Positions 1 through 6,364 of a stretch of DNA of 6,662 nucleotides are shown piece after piece. Under the pieces are notes generated by a model. The model made no database searches. It saw nothing but the letters and a program-made list of their open reading frames with translations, and had not been told where the DNA came from. Each line of letters begins with the position of its first letter. Within the stretch, counting starts at the first letter, position 1. Position numbers and translations under genes: made by a program. The stretch lies in NCBI GenBank assembly GCA_023700825.1, contig JAMPYE010000242.1, forward strand, positions 1-6,662. Reading direction: 5' to 3'. This DNA is from Thermoanaerobaculia bacterium (GTDB lineage: Bacteria; Acidobacteriota; Thermoanaerobaculia; Gp7-AA8).

Positions 1-342
1 ACGAGGTCGATGGTGCTGCAGGACGCGAACGGCCAGATCGCCGAGACGCACTCGGTGTCGGCTGGGCTCGACTATCCGTCGATTGGCCCGGAGCATGCGT
101 ATTACCAGGGAACGGGAAGGATCGAGTACCACTCGTGTAGCGACGATCTCGCGCTCGAGGGTTTTCACAAGCTGAGCGAGACCGAAGGGATCATCCCCGC
201 GCTCGAGTCGGCGCACGCGATCGGATGGCTGCTGCGAAATGGCGCGTCGCTTGGCAGGGGTAAAGTCGTCGTCGTGAACCTCTCCGGTCGCGGGGACAAG
301 GACGTTCCCCAGGTCGCGGCGATGGAGGCGCGGGGTCGATGA
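1..342 (+). CDS. trpB: Tryptophan synthase beta chain, 3' part (5' end outside window)
   Basis: This is the C-terminal ~113 residues of the PLP-dependent beta subunit, which joins indole to L-serine to make tryptophan in the cytoplasm. The reading frame is open from base 1, so the gene begins upstream; the ATG at 10 is internal. Family landmarks are HSVSAGLDYPSIGPEHAY near the start, TEGIIPALESAHA (its Glu corresponds to Glu350 of the Salmonella enzyme) and VVNLSGRGDKD near the end (its Ser corresponds to the PLP-nitrogen-binding Ser377). The catalytic PLP lysine lies in the missing part. The TGA stop at 340-342 overlaps the trpA ATG (339-341), which points to translational coupling and a 1:1 alpha/beta complex. 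Nothing visible suggests damage. The identification is firm from motif order alone. Confidence 0.97.
   Translation, partial: TRSMVLQDANGQIAETHSVSAGLDYPSIGPEHAYYQGTGRIEYHSCSDDLALEGFHKLSETEGIIPALESAHAIGWLLRNGASLGRGKVVVVNLSGRGDKDVPQVAAMEARGR
324..328 (+). promoter_or_regulatory. Shine-Dalgarno of trpA
   Basis: GGAGG lies inside the end of trpB, 10 nt before the trpA ATG at 339. It supports that start and shows that this organism uses Shine-Dalgarno initiation for an operon-internal gene, in contrast to the GT2 gene and hemL, which lack one. Confidence 0.7.
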
Positions 343-1127
343 ACCGCGTGACGAAGACGTTTTCGCGGTTGAAGAAGAGTGGGCGTTGCGGTCTCGTCGC
401 CTACGTGACCTGCGGCGACCCGGGGATCGTCGAAACGGTCGATATTGTCCTCGCTCTCGCGGAGGCCGGCGCTGACGCGATCGAGTTAGGGATCCCGTTC
501 TCCGATCCGATCGCCGACGGCCCGGTGATTCAGGCGGCGTCGTGGCGGGCGCTCGAGCGCGGCACGACGATCGACGACGTGCTCGCGATCGCACGCCGCG
601 TGCGCGAGCAAAGCGACGTTGCGCTCATCGCGTTCTCCTACCTCAACCCGATCATGAGCTACGGCATCGAGAGGTTCGCCGCCAGCGCCGCCGAAGCCGG
701 AATCGACGCGGTGCTGGTGACCGACCTCCCGCCGGAGTCGTCGGCGGAGCTCCGGCGCGCGCTCAAGTCTCGCGGCCTCGGCGCGGTGTTTCTGCTCGCA
801 CCCACGTCGAGCGACGAGCGGGTCCGGCTAATCGATCGTTCGACGGACGGGTTCATCTACTACGTTTCGACGACCGGTGTGACGGGAACGCGACGCGAGC
901 TCGACGAGGGGCTGGTGGCGCGGCTGGAGTCGATCCGGGGTCAGGTCTCGAAGCCGCTCGCGGTCGGCTTCGGCATTTCGAAGCGCGAGCACTACCTGGC
1001 GCTTGCGGGCAAGTGTGAAGCGGTCGTGGTCGGCAGCGCGATCGTCCGCGCGATCGCCGAGGGCGAGCCGGCGGGTGCGGCGGGGCGCGCGGCATCGGTG
1101 GCTCGGGAGATTCTGGGGCGCTCCTGA
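339..1127 (+). CDS. trpA: Tryptophan synthase alpha chain
   Basis: This is a complete 262-residue TIM-barrel subunit that cleaves indole-3-glycerol phosphate to indole and glyceraldehyde-3-phosphate; indole is channelled to the TrpB active site. Both catalytic residues are present and fall at the Salmonella numbers: Glu49 in ELGIPFSDP and Asp60 in IADGP. The phosphate-binding loops are visible as YYVSTTGVTGTR (about residues 174-185) and VGFGIS (209-214). The length is typical of the family. The ATG start is chosen because it overlaps the trpB stop, is preceded by GGAGG at good spacing and puts the catalytic residues in the canonical register. The gene is the last of the trp run here. It ends 30 bp before a convergent gene, and no stem plus T-tract terminator is visible in that gap. 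No oddities are seen. Confidence 0.98.
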   Translation: MNRVTKTFSRLKKSGRCGLVAYVTCGDPGIVETVDIVLALAEAGADAIELGIPFSDPIADGPVIQAASWRALERGTTIDDVLAIARRVREQSDVALIAFSYLNPIMSYGIERFAASAAEAGIDAVLVTDLPPESSAELRRALKSRGLGAVFLLAPTSSDERVRLIDRSTDGFIYYVSTTGVTGTRRELDEGLVARLESIRGQVSKPLAVGFGISKREHYLALAGKCEAVVVGSAIVRAIAEGEPAGAAGRAASVAREILGRS

Positions 1128-1157
1128 TTCGCTGGTATGTGGCGCGCCTGTGGGAGC

Positions 1158-2666
1158 TCATCTCGCCGGCACCCGCGTGAACGCCCCTTCGGGCTTCAGC
1201 AGGTTCGTGCATCGGAAGACCACGAAGCGGCGCACGAGCTCGCCGTTCCGCTCGAGGTCGATCGGCGGGAGCTCCTCGACCTGCGCGAAGAGCTTCCGCA
1301 GCTCCGGCTCCGGTGAGTATTTGTGCTTGCTCACGAAGAGCACGTTCCTCCCGCGCAGCTCCTCCGGCGTCTGCCAGTAGAGAGAGGCGAGGCCGTGATC
1401 GCCCCCGGCGACGTCGCCGAGCACGATCGGTAGCGTTCCCTTCGACAGAAACCCGAGGATGTGCACGACGGTGTAACTCTCGCAGGCGACGAGTTCGTCG
1501 GGCCGGCGAATCGCCTCGACTCTCGCGAGTAGTTCCTCGTTTCCGAGCGCCGCGGCGAGGCTCTTCGTCGATATGCGGTTAGGTCGTCCCGGGTAGGTCC
1601 AGTCGCGATCGAGGACGAGGCCCGGGAAGATCGCGACGGTGATGGCGGCGGCACCGATGATGCCGCCGAAGGCGCCCGAGGCGATCGCGAGCTTGCGCCG
1701 CGGCCGCTCGCCGTGCTGCACGGCGAAGAGGACGACGAGAAGGAGGAGCCCGGGCGCGCCCCAGTGCGCCCCGATCCGCTCACGCAGCGCCACGAAGCCG
1801 AAGACGACGAACGGCGCCGCGGCGGCGACCGCGATCGTCAGCCACGCCGGATCGCGGCGGCGGATCGCGCGCCACCAGGCGGGAACGAAGGCAATTGCGA
1901 GGAACGGAGTCGCGAGAAGCAGGTTCGCGCCGATGAACTCGCCGATGTACTTCGCCGTGATCGCGTGCACCTCGTGGCGTCCGGAGAGCTGGAACTCGAA
2001 GTTCGCCCACTGGTTCCGCGCGCCCCAGATCCATACCGGGGCGGTGATCGCGAACGCGAGCAGTCCGGCGAGCCAGGGGACGGGCGTCTTCAGGTCCTTG
2101 CGCGCCGACGGTGCCGTGAGCGCGCCGAGGATCGCGGGAAGAACGAGGACGCCGGGGAACTTCGACAGGAACGCGAGGCCGATCGCGGCGCCGAAGCCCC
2201 ACCACGCGCGACGCTCGCCCTGCGCGATCGCTACCGCGGCCCAGGTCGTCGCCACGAAGAACGCGGCCATCAGGATGTCGGTCGATGCGTAGAACGAGCC
2301 GATGATGAAGAACGGCATCGCGCTCATCCAGAGATACGAGGTCGTCGCCTCGCGGAGTCCACCGCCGAGGCGTCTGACGAGCGGAGGGAGCATGAGGCCG
2401 ATCGCCAGGCTCGCGAGGATGGCCGGCATCCGGACGGCGAGGGAGGTCTCGTCGAGAATCGCGCGAAACGGAATCATCAGCCAGATCACGAGAGGGGGCT
2501 GGTCGAAGTAACTCCAGTCGAGGTTTCGCGAGCACGACCAGTAGTAGGCCTCGTCGCCGGAGAGCGGCGCGAGCGCGGCGACGACCATGCGAAGCAGCGT
2601 GAACGCCGCGAGCATCGCGAAGAAGAGCCGTCGCGCGCGGAGGTCGGGGGCCACAGAGGTCGTCAT
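1158..2666 (-). CDS. GT39/ArnT-like polyprenyl-phosphate-sugar-dependent glycosyltransferase, integral membrane
   Basis: A 502-residue membrane protein of the PMT/ArnT (PMT_2-like) superfamily. Such enzymes take a sugar from a polyprenyl phosphate and attach it to lipid A, protein or polysaccharide on the outer face of the inner membrane. A first hydrophobic helix (about 13-35) leads into GDEAYYW (37-43), whose Asp38/Glu39 match the conserved acidic pair of the first periplasmic loop. It is followed by LDWSYFDQPPLVIW (49-62), the family's short aromatic/PP signature. About ten further hydrophobic segments run to about residue 352 (for example 77-97, 107-127, 198-218, 245-266, 275-294, 326-352). 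The last ~150 residues are soluble and carry no motif I can name. The gene follows the GT2 gene with a 4-nt gap, so the two are very probably one operon and a donor-maker/donor-user pair. No Shine-Dalgarno is seen before the ATG, so coupling is likely. The acceptor and sugar cannot be read from sequence; a lipid A aminoarabinose role specifically is unsupported because no other arn genes are present. Confidence 0.88.
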   Translation of the reverse strand: MTTSVAPDLRARRLFFAMLAAFTLLRMVVAALAPLSGDEAYYWSCSRNLDWSYFDQPPLVIWLMIPFRAILDETSLAVRMPAILASLAIGLMLPPLVRRLGGGLREATTSYLWMSAMPFFIIGSFYASTDILMAAFFVATTWAAVAIAQGERRAWWGFGAAIGLAFLSKFPGVLVLPAILGALTAPSARKDLKTPVPWLAGLLAFAITAPVWIWGARNQWANFEFQLSGRHEVHAITAKYIGEFIGANLLLATPFLAIAFVPAWWRAIRRRDPAWLTIAVAAAAPFVVFGFVALRERIGAHWGAPGLLLLVVLFAVQHGERPRRKLAIASGAFGGIIGAAAITVAIFPGLVLDRDWTYPGRPNRISTKSLAAALGNEELLARVEAIRRPDELVACESYTVVHILGFLSKGTLPIVLGDVAGGDHGLASLYWQTPEELRGRNVLFVSKHKYSPEPELRKLFAQVEELPPIDLERNGELVRRFVVFRCTNLLKPEGAFTRVPAR

Positions 2667-2670
2667 GGCG

Positions 2671-3375
2671 TCAGATGGATCGGCGGAGCTGCCAGAGCTG
2701 CCGCAGCGTGTCGGTGACCGTCTTGAGCTTCACCGTCGTGCTTCCCATCGTCCGGGGACGGTGCGTGACACCGAGTTGAGTGAAGGTAAGCCCCGCCTTC
2801 TTCGCGCGGATGTAGATCTCCGCGTCGATCAGGAAACCGTCGCTGTCGAGCTTCACCTTCTCGAAGAAGCTTCTGCGGAACAGCTTGAAGGCGCAGTTCA
2901 CGTCGCGGGCGCTGGTCCCGAGGATCAGCGACTGCAGCTTGTTGAAGGTGAACGACGTGACGAAGCGAATCGGAGGGTCCTTGCGGCCGACGCGGTAGCC
3001 GCAGACCATGTCGTGGTTTTTGAGGTGCGGGTGGAGGCGCACGATCTCGCGCAGGTCGAACTGCGCGTCGGCGTCGGTGTAGAACACCACGTCCTTCTGC
3101 GCCGAATAGAACCCTCGGATGAGCGCTTTCGAGTAGCCCTGGTTGGGGACCTGCGTGAGGACGCGAATTCGCGGCTCTCGCGCCGACCACTCCGCGAGGA
3201 TTTGAGGGGTCCGGTCTCGCGAGCCGTCGTCGACGATGATGAGCTCCCAGTCGCCGGCGATCTCCTCGAGTGCCTCGACGGCCTCCGCGAGGCTTACCGG
3301 GAGCACGTCCTCCTCGTTGTAGGCGGGCATGATCGCGGAGATGGACGGGACGGGTTTCGGGCCGGTGGTCGTCAA
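2671..3375 (-). CDS. GT2 glycosyltransferase, polyprenyl-phosphate sugar synthase (DPM1/DPG-synthase-like), TTG start
   Basis: A 234-residue GT-A fold enzyme. It opens with SAIMPAYNEED (13-23), continues with ELIIVDDGSRDRT (44-56) and has the metal/nucleotide-sugar site YTDADAQFD (99-107, DxD at Asp101/Asp103). The tail (to QLWQLRRSI) has no membrane helix, so it is probably cytosolic or membrane-associated. This branch usually transfers a hexose from a nucleotide sugar to dolichyl or undecaprenyl phosphate. That role fits the GT39-type transferase 4 nt downstream, which needs such a donor. The start is TTG at 3375-3373. There is an in-frame TAG five codons upstream, no ATG or GTG lies between it and this TTG, and the first ATG (Met16) would delete the first beta strand. 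A TAGAAT box lies 9 nt before the TTG with no Shine-Dalgarno, so the transcript is probably leaderless. The sugar is unknown. It could also be a polysaccharide GT2 enzyme independent of its neighbour, but this is less likely. Confidence 0.9.
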   Translation of the reverse strand: MTTTGPKPVPSISAIMPAYNEEDVLPVSLAEAVEALEEIAGDWELIIVDDGSRDRTPQILAEWSAREPRIRVLTQVPNQGYSKALIRGFYSAQKDVVFYTDADAQFDLREIVRLHPHLKNHDMVCGYRVGRKDPPIRFVTSFTFNKLQSLILGTSARDVNCAFKLFRRSFFEKVKLDSDGFLIDAEIYIRAKKAGLTFTQLGVTHRPRTMGSTTVKLKTVTDTLRQLWQLRRSI

Positions 3376-3384
3376 CGCGGGCCG

Positions 3385-3413
3385 ATTCTAGCTGGGGAGG
3401 GGCGAATTGAGAA
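3385..3413 (-). promoter_or_regulatory. Predicted promoter of the GT2-GT39 operon
   Basis: On the minus strand a -10 box TAGAAT (plus coordinates 3385-3390, 5 of 6 to TATAAT) lies 9 nt before the TTG start. A weak -35, TTCTCA (3408-3413, 4 of 6), sits 17 bp further upstream and falls inside the outer arm of the inverted-repeat element. The short distance from -10 to the start codon predicts a transcript beginning at or within a few bases of TTG. Confidence 0.55.
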
Positions 3414-3553
3414 TGGACAATGGAGAATTGAGAGATGGAGAGACGGCCGGCGGCACCCTTCCGGCGGAGGCCGAACCGCGGCGAAGTGCCGGTTCACCCC
3501 GCATCCCGAGGCTCCCTCCAACACTCGATGCTTCATCCAAAATTCTCAATTCG
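3403..3553. repeat. Inverted-repeat element A with a degenerate heptad arm
   Basis: A perfect 12-bp inverted repeat bounds this piece of spacer: CGAATTGAGAAT at 3403-3414 and its complement at 3542-3553. Inside the left arm the sequence runs in 7-bp steps: TGAGAAT (3408), GGACAAT (3415), GGAGAAT (3422), TGAGAGA (3429), TGGAGAG (3436). The interior is GC-rich and contains a smaller hairpin, GAACCG (3473-3478) with CGGTTC (3490-3495), and two direct copies of CCGGCGG (3447 and 3461). On the minus strand the core at 3508-3489 reads CGGGATGCGGGGTGAACCGG and resembles the core of the second element at 6450-6468. The element lies between the divergent GT2 and zinc-ribbon genes. No coding potential is credible, and no target-site duplication or transposase is seen. 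It could be a non-autonomous mobile element, a structured RNA or DNA signal, or a protein-binding array. Confidence 0.7.
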
Positions 3554-3619
3554 GTCCCACCCCCTTGGACGCCCGGCCGGTCAGCGGCGTATCAATGGCG
3601 GCGGCGGCGCCGGACGTGC

Positions 3620-3625
3620 TAAAAG
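3620..3625 (+). promoter_or_regulatory. Possible extended -10 before the zinc-ribbon gene
   Basis: TGCTAAAAG (3617-3625) resembles an extended -10 (TG-N-TAAAAG, 4 of 6 to TATAAT) placed 8 nt before the ATG at 3634. That is the same geometry as the two better promoters in this window. No convincing -35 is present. A weaker alternative is TTGGAC (3565-3570) with TATCAA (3590-3595) at 19 bp, which would leave a short leader for the ATG at 3628. Neither is strong. Confidence 0.3.
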
Positions 3626-3627
3626 CC

Positions 3628-3852
3628 ATGGTAATGATCGAAGACGAGCTTCCTCGCGGTCTCAGCGAGTTGACCGGACGCCATCGCTGCATCAGGTGCC
3701 TTGCCGACGTCCCCTCCGCGGAGTACTTCGCGAACGACTACATGTGCCGCGAGTGCGCGGAGCGAGGGGAACACTTCCCGCTCGCCTCGACTCCGGGAGA
3801 GACGGTGCCCGAGCGTGACTCGCGCGGGGGCGGGGGCGGAGGGTCGCCGTAA
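3628..3852 (+). CDS. Small zinc-ribbon-like protein of unknown function
   Basis: A 74-residue protein that I do not recognise as a named family. It contains CIRC, 15 residues, then CREC (pattern CxxC-x15-CxxC, about residues 20-42), which strongly suggests a single structural zinc site. The fold could be a treble clef or a zinc ribbon. The tail is polar and ends in six glycines followed by Ser-Pro. Codon third positions are mostly G or C, as in the neighbours, and all four cysteines fall in this frame, which argues that it is real. Start choice is uncertain: in-frame ATGs occur at 3595, 3628 and 3634 and none has a Shine-Dalgarno; a leaderless transcript would favour 3634. The stop ends 3 nt before the GT4 gene, so it probably heads that operon. 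A regulator or adaptor of polysaccharide synthesis is possible, but this rests on position alone. Confidence 0.68.
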   Translation: MVMIEDELPRGLSELTGRHRCIRCLADVPSAEYFANDYMCRECAERGEHFPLASTPGETVPERDSRGGGGGGSP

Positions 3853-3855
3853 GGA

Positions 3856-4962
3856 ATGGACTTCGCGAGCCTGCGCGTCGCGGTCGTTCATGACTGGCTG
3901 ACGGGGATGAGGGGAGGGGAGAAGGTCCTCGAAGCGATCCTCGAGCTCGTGCCGGACGCCGACGTGTACACCCTCTTTCACTACCCGGGAACCGTGTCGG
4001 ATGCGATCGAGAAGCACAGGATCATCACCTCGCCGCTCCAGAAGTTCGCCGCGGCGGCGGGCGACTACCGTCGTCTGCTTCCCTTCTTTCCCGCGGCAGT
4101 CGCGGCCTGGAACTTCACGGGTTACGACCTCGTCGTATCGTCGAGCCACTGCGTCGCGAAGGGGGTCGATCCCGCGGGCGCGCCTCACGTCTGCTACTGC
4201 CACACGCCGATGCGCTACATCTGGGACCGGTTCGACGATTACTTTCCGCCTGAGCAGCCAGCGCTGCGGCTGGCGGCGGGGATGGTGGCGCGCTTTCTCC
4301 GGCGCTGGGACGTCGACTCGGCCTCGCGCGTCGGCCGCTGGGGCGCGAATTCGGAGTTCGTGCGCGGGCGAATTCTCCGCTACTACGGTGCGGAGGCCTC
4401 CGTGGTTCACCCGTTCGTCGATGACGCGTATCTTGCCTCGCCGCTCGAAGCACGACGCGACGACTATCACCTCGTCGTCTCCGCGCTCGTCCCTTACAAA
4501 CGGATCGAGGTCGCGGTCGACGCGGCTGCGATTGCGGGACGGAGGCTCGTCGTGATTGGCGATGGCCCGCACCGCGCCAGCCTCGAGGAGCGCGCCTCGG
4601 GGCGCGCCGAGTTCCTCGGCCACCGATCCGACGACGAGCTGCGCGGCTGGATGGGACGGGCGCGGAGCCTTCTCTATCCTGGCGTCGAGGACTTCGGGAT
4701 CACCGCAATCGAGGCGATGGCGTGCGGCACGCCCGTCGTCGCCCGCGCCGAGGGTGGCGCGCTCGACAGCGTGGTCGACGGGACGACCGGAATTCTTTCG
4801 ATGGGCGAGGATGCGAGGGCGCTCGCCGATGCGATGATTCGCTCGGAAGCAGTCGGATGGAATCGCGAGGCGATTCGCGGGCACGCGTCGTCGTTCTCCC
4901 GCCAGAGCTTCAAGGCTCGCATGATGTCCGAGATCGAGCTCGCGATGGGTGACGCCGCATGA
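3856..4962 (+). CDS. WbaZ-like family 4 glycosyltransferase
   Basis: A 368-residue GT-B retaining glycosyltransferase, probably adding a hexose (mannose in several characterised relatives) to a lipid-linked polysaccharide intermediate on the cytoplasmic side of the membrane. The N-terminal domain begins RVAVVHDWLTGMRGGEKV (7-24) with the GGEK glycine loop, and YCHTPMRYIWD (about 114-124) is typical of the WbaZ-like branch. The C-terminal domain has LVPYKRIE (211-218), whose Lys215/Arg216 lie in the donor-binding region, and GVEDFGITAIEAMACGTPVVA, which carries the EX7E pair Glu278/Glu286. The ATG is chosen because the next Met (18) would remove the first strand and HDW. AAGGA touches the ATG and is too close to serve as a ribosome site; GGAGG at 3838-3842 is 13 nt away, so coupling to the gene 3 nt upstream is likely. 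The stop overlaps the next start by ATGA. Donor and acceptor are not known. Confidence 0.92.
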   Translation: MDFASLRVAVVHDWLTGMRGGEKVLEAILELVPDADVYTLFHYPGTVSDAIEKHRIITSPLQKFAAAAGDYRRLLPFFPAAVAAWNFTGYDLVVSSSHCVAKGVDPAGAPHVCYCHTPMRYIWDRFDDYFPPEQPALRLAAGMVARFLRRWDVDSASRVGRWGANSEFVRGRILRYYGAEASVVHPFVDDAYLASPLEARRDDYHLVVSALVPYKRIEVAVDAAAIAGRRLVVIGDGPHRASLEERASGRAEFLGHRSDDELRGWMGRARSLLYPGVEDFGITAIEAMACGTPVVARAEGGALDSVVDGTTGILSMGEDARALADAMIRSEAVGWNREAIRGHASSFSRQSFKARMMSEIELAMGDAA

Positions 4963-6359
4963 TTCACAAGAAGCACAAGCGGCTGCGGACGCTTCACGTC
5001 CTCATCGATTCGGTCGGCTCGTGCCTCGCGATGCTCGCGGCGTACTACCTGCGCTTCGCGGTCGAGGTCATCCCGGTCACCAAGGGCGGCCAGGACGTGA
5101 CGGTCTATACGCACCTGCTTCCGATCGTCGCGCTGCTCTTCCCTCTCGCCTTCGCCGCGCAGGGGCTCTACCGCATGACGCCTTCGCGGCGCAGGTCGGA
5201 GGAATGGACCGGCGTCGCGATCGCGACGGTTCTGGGTGTCGTGCTTCTCTCGGGGCTTCTGCTCTGGATGAGGCCGGCGGGCGTGGATCACGGCTATTCG
5301 CGCGCGACGCTGGCGCTCTTCGTCGCCTGCGAGATCGCGATCGTGATCGCGGGACGCTCGCTCGTCCGAGCGCTCGTCGAGCGTGCGCATCGCGCCGGAC
5401 ACAATCTCGATCGCGTTCTGATCGCCGGAAACGGCGACCTGGCGCGCGCGGTGGCGAGCCGGATCGCGTCGCACCGCGAGCTCGGGCTCGACATCGTGGG
5501 CTATGTCGCCAACGGCACACCGGGCGAGATCGAAGGGCTGACCCGGCTCGGCGATCTCGAGAACATCGACGAGATCATCGAGCGGGAGAAGATCGAGCAC
5601 GTCTACGTCGCGCTGCCGAAGGAGTCGTCGGGCGACATGATGTCGCTGCTCGACCGGCTCGTCCGCCACGTCGTCTCGATCCACGTCGTGCCCGATCTTC
5701 TCCAGTACATGGCTCTGCGCTCGCGCGTCGAGGATCTCGACGGCCTGCCCACGATCAACCTTTCCGAGACGCCGCTCGAAGGATGGAACACCATTCTCAA
5801 GCGGGCATTCGATCTGGTGGCCGGCACGATCGCGCTGATCCTGCTGTCACCGCTGATGCTGCTCGTGGCGCTGCTCATCTGGCTCGACGACCGGGGGCCG
5901 GTCTTCTACCGGCAGGTGCGGATGGGGCTCGACGGGATTCCGTTCGAGATCGTGAAGTTTCGCTCGATGCGCGTAGACGCGGAGAAGCAGACCGGCGCCG
6001 TCTGGGCGGAGAAGGACGATCCGCGGAGGACGAAGATCGGCGCGTTCATCCGGCGATGGTCGATCGACGAGCTTCCGCAGCTCCTGAACGTGCTGCGGGG
6101 CGAGATGAGTCTCGTAGGCCCGCGCCCCGAGCGGCCGGAGTTCGTCGAGCAGTTCCGGGAGCAGTATCCGCACTACATGCTGCGCCACCGCGTGCGGGCC
6201 GGGATGACCGGCTGGGCGCAGGTGCACGGCTGGCGAGGCAACACCTCGATGCGGATGCGCATCGAGCACGACCTTTACTACATCGAGAACTGGTCGCTCC
6301 TGCTCGACCTGAAGATCATGGTGCTGACGGTGCTCAAGGGGCTGCGGTCGGAGTATTGA
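4959..6359 (+). CDS. Undecaprenyl-phosphate sugar phosphotransferase (WcaJ/WbaP type), initiates exopolysaccharide units
   Basis: A 466-residue polyprenyl glycosylphosphotransferase. It moves a sugar-1-phosphate from a nucleotide sugar to undecaprenyl phosphate, the first membrane step in capsule, exopolysaccharide or O-unit synthesis. The N-terminal part has four hydrophobic helices (about 12-33, 52-72, 84-103, 111-130). A Rossmann-like cytosolic domain follows, beginning with RVLIAGNGDLA (near 150). The catalytic bacterial sugar transferase domain starts at WNTILKRAFDLVAG (276-289), includes the membrane helix ending at Trp308, and then shows KFRSMR (333-338), the acidic pair Asp370/Glu371 in SIDELPQLLNVLRGEMS, and LVGPRPE (385-391). 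It ends KGLRSEY, as is usual for the family. The full domain set and length match WcaJ-like enzymes. Its start overlaps the GT4 stop (ATGA). Sugar specificity, glucose or galactose being common, cannot be read here. No flippase or polymerase gene is in the window. Confidence 0.95.
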   Translation: MIHKKHKRLRTLHVLIDSVGSCLAMLAAYYLRFAVEVIPVTKGGQDVTVYTHLLPIVALLFPLAFAAQGLYRMTPSRRRSEEWTGVAIATVLGVVLLSGLLLWMRPAGVDHGYSRATLALFVACEIAIVIAGRSLVRALVERAHRAGHNLDRVLIAGNGDLARAVASRIASHRELGLDIVGYVANGTPGEIEGLTRLGDLENIDEIIEREKIEHVYVALPKESSGDMMSLLDRLVRHVVSIHVVPDLLQYMALRSRVEDLDGLPTINLSETPLEGWNTILKRAFDLVAGTIALILLSPLMLLVALLIWLDDRGPVFYRQVRMGLDGIPFEIVKFRSMRVDAEKQTGAVWAEKDDPRRTKIGAFIRRWSIDELPQLLNVLRGEMSLVGPRPERPEFVEQFREQYPHYMLRHRVRAGMTGWAQVHGWRGNTSMRMRIEHDLYYIENWSLLLDLKIMVLTVLKGLRSEY

Positions 6360-6364
6360 AGGCA

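Noticed and set aside
1128..1157. Possible bidirectional terminator between convergent trpA and the GT39 gene
   Set aside because: The 30-bp gap contains the palindrome GGCGCGCC (1141-1148) but no usable stem-loop with a T-tract on either strand.
2587..3852. A 421-codon plus-strand frame antisense to the two glycosyltransferase genes
   Set aside because: Only its last 74 codons look coding (the zinc-ribbon protein). The upstream part is the complement of well-supported minus-strand genes and crosses the repeat element.
3619..4884. A 421-codon minus-strand frame antisense to the GT4 gene
   Set aside because: The opposite strand holds a full set of GT4 motifs; this frame has charged low-complexity sequence and no recognisable domain.
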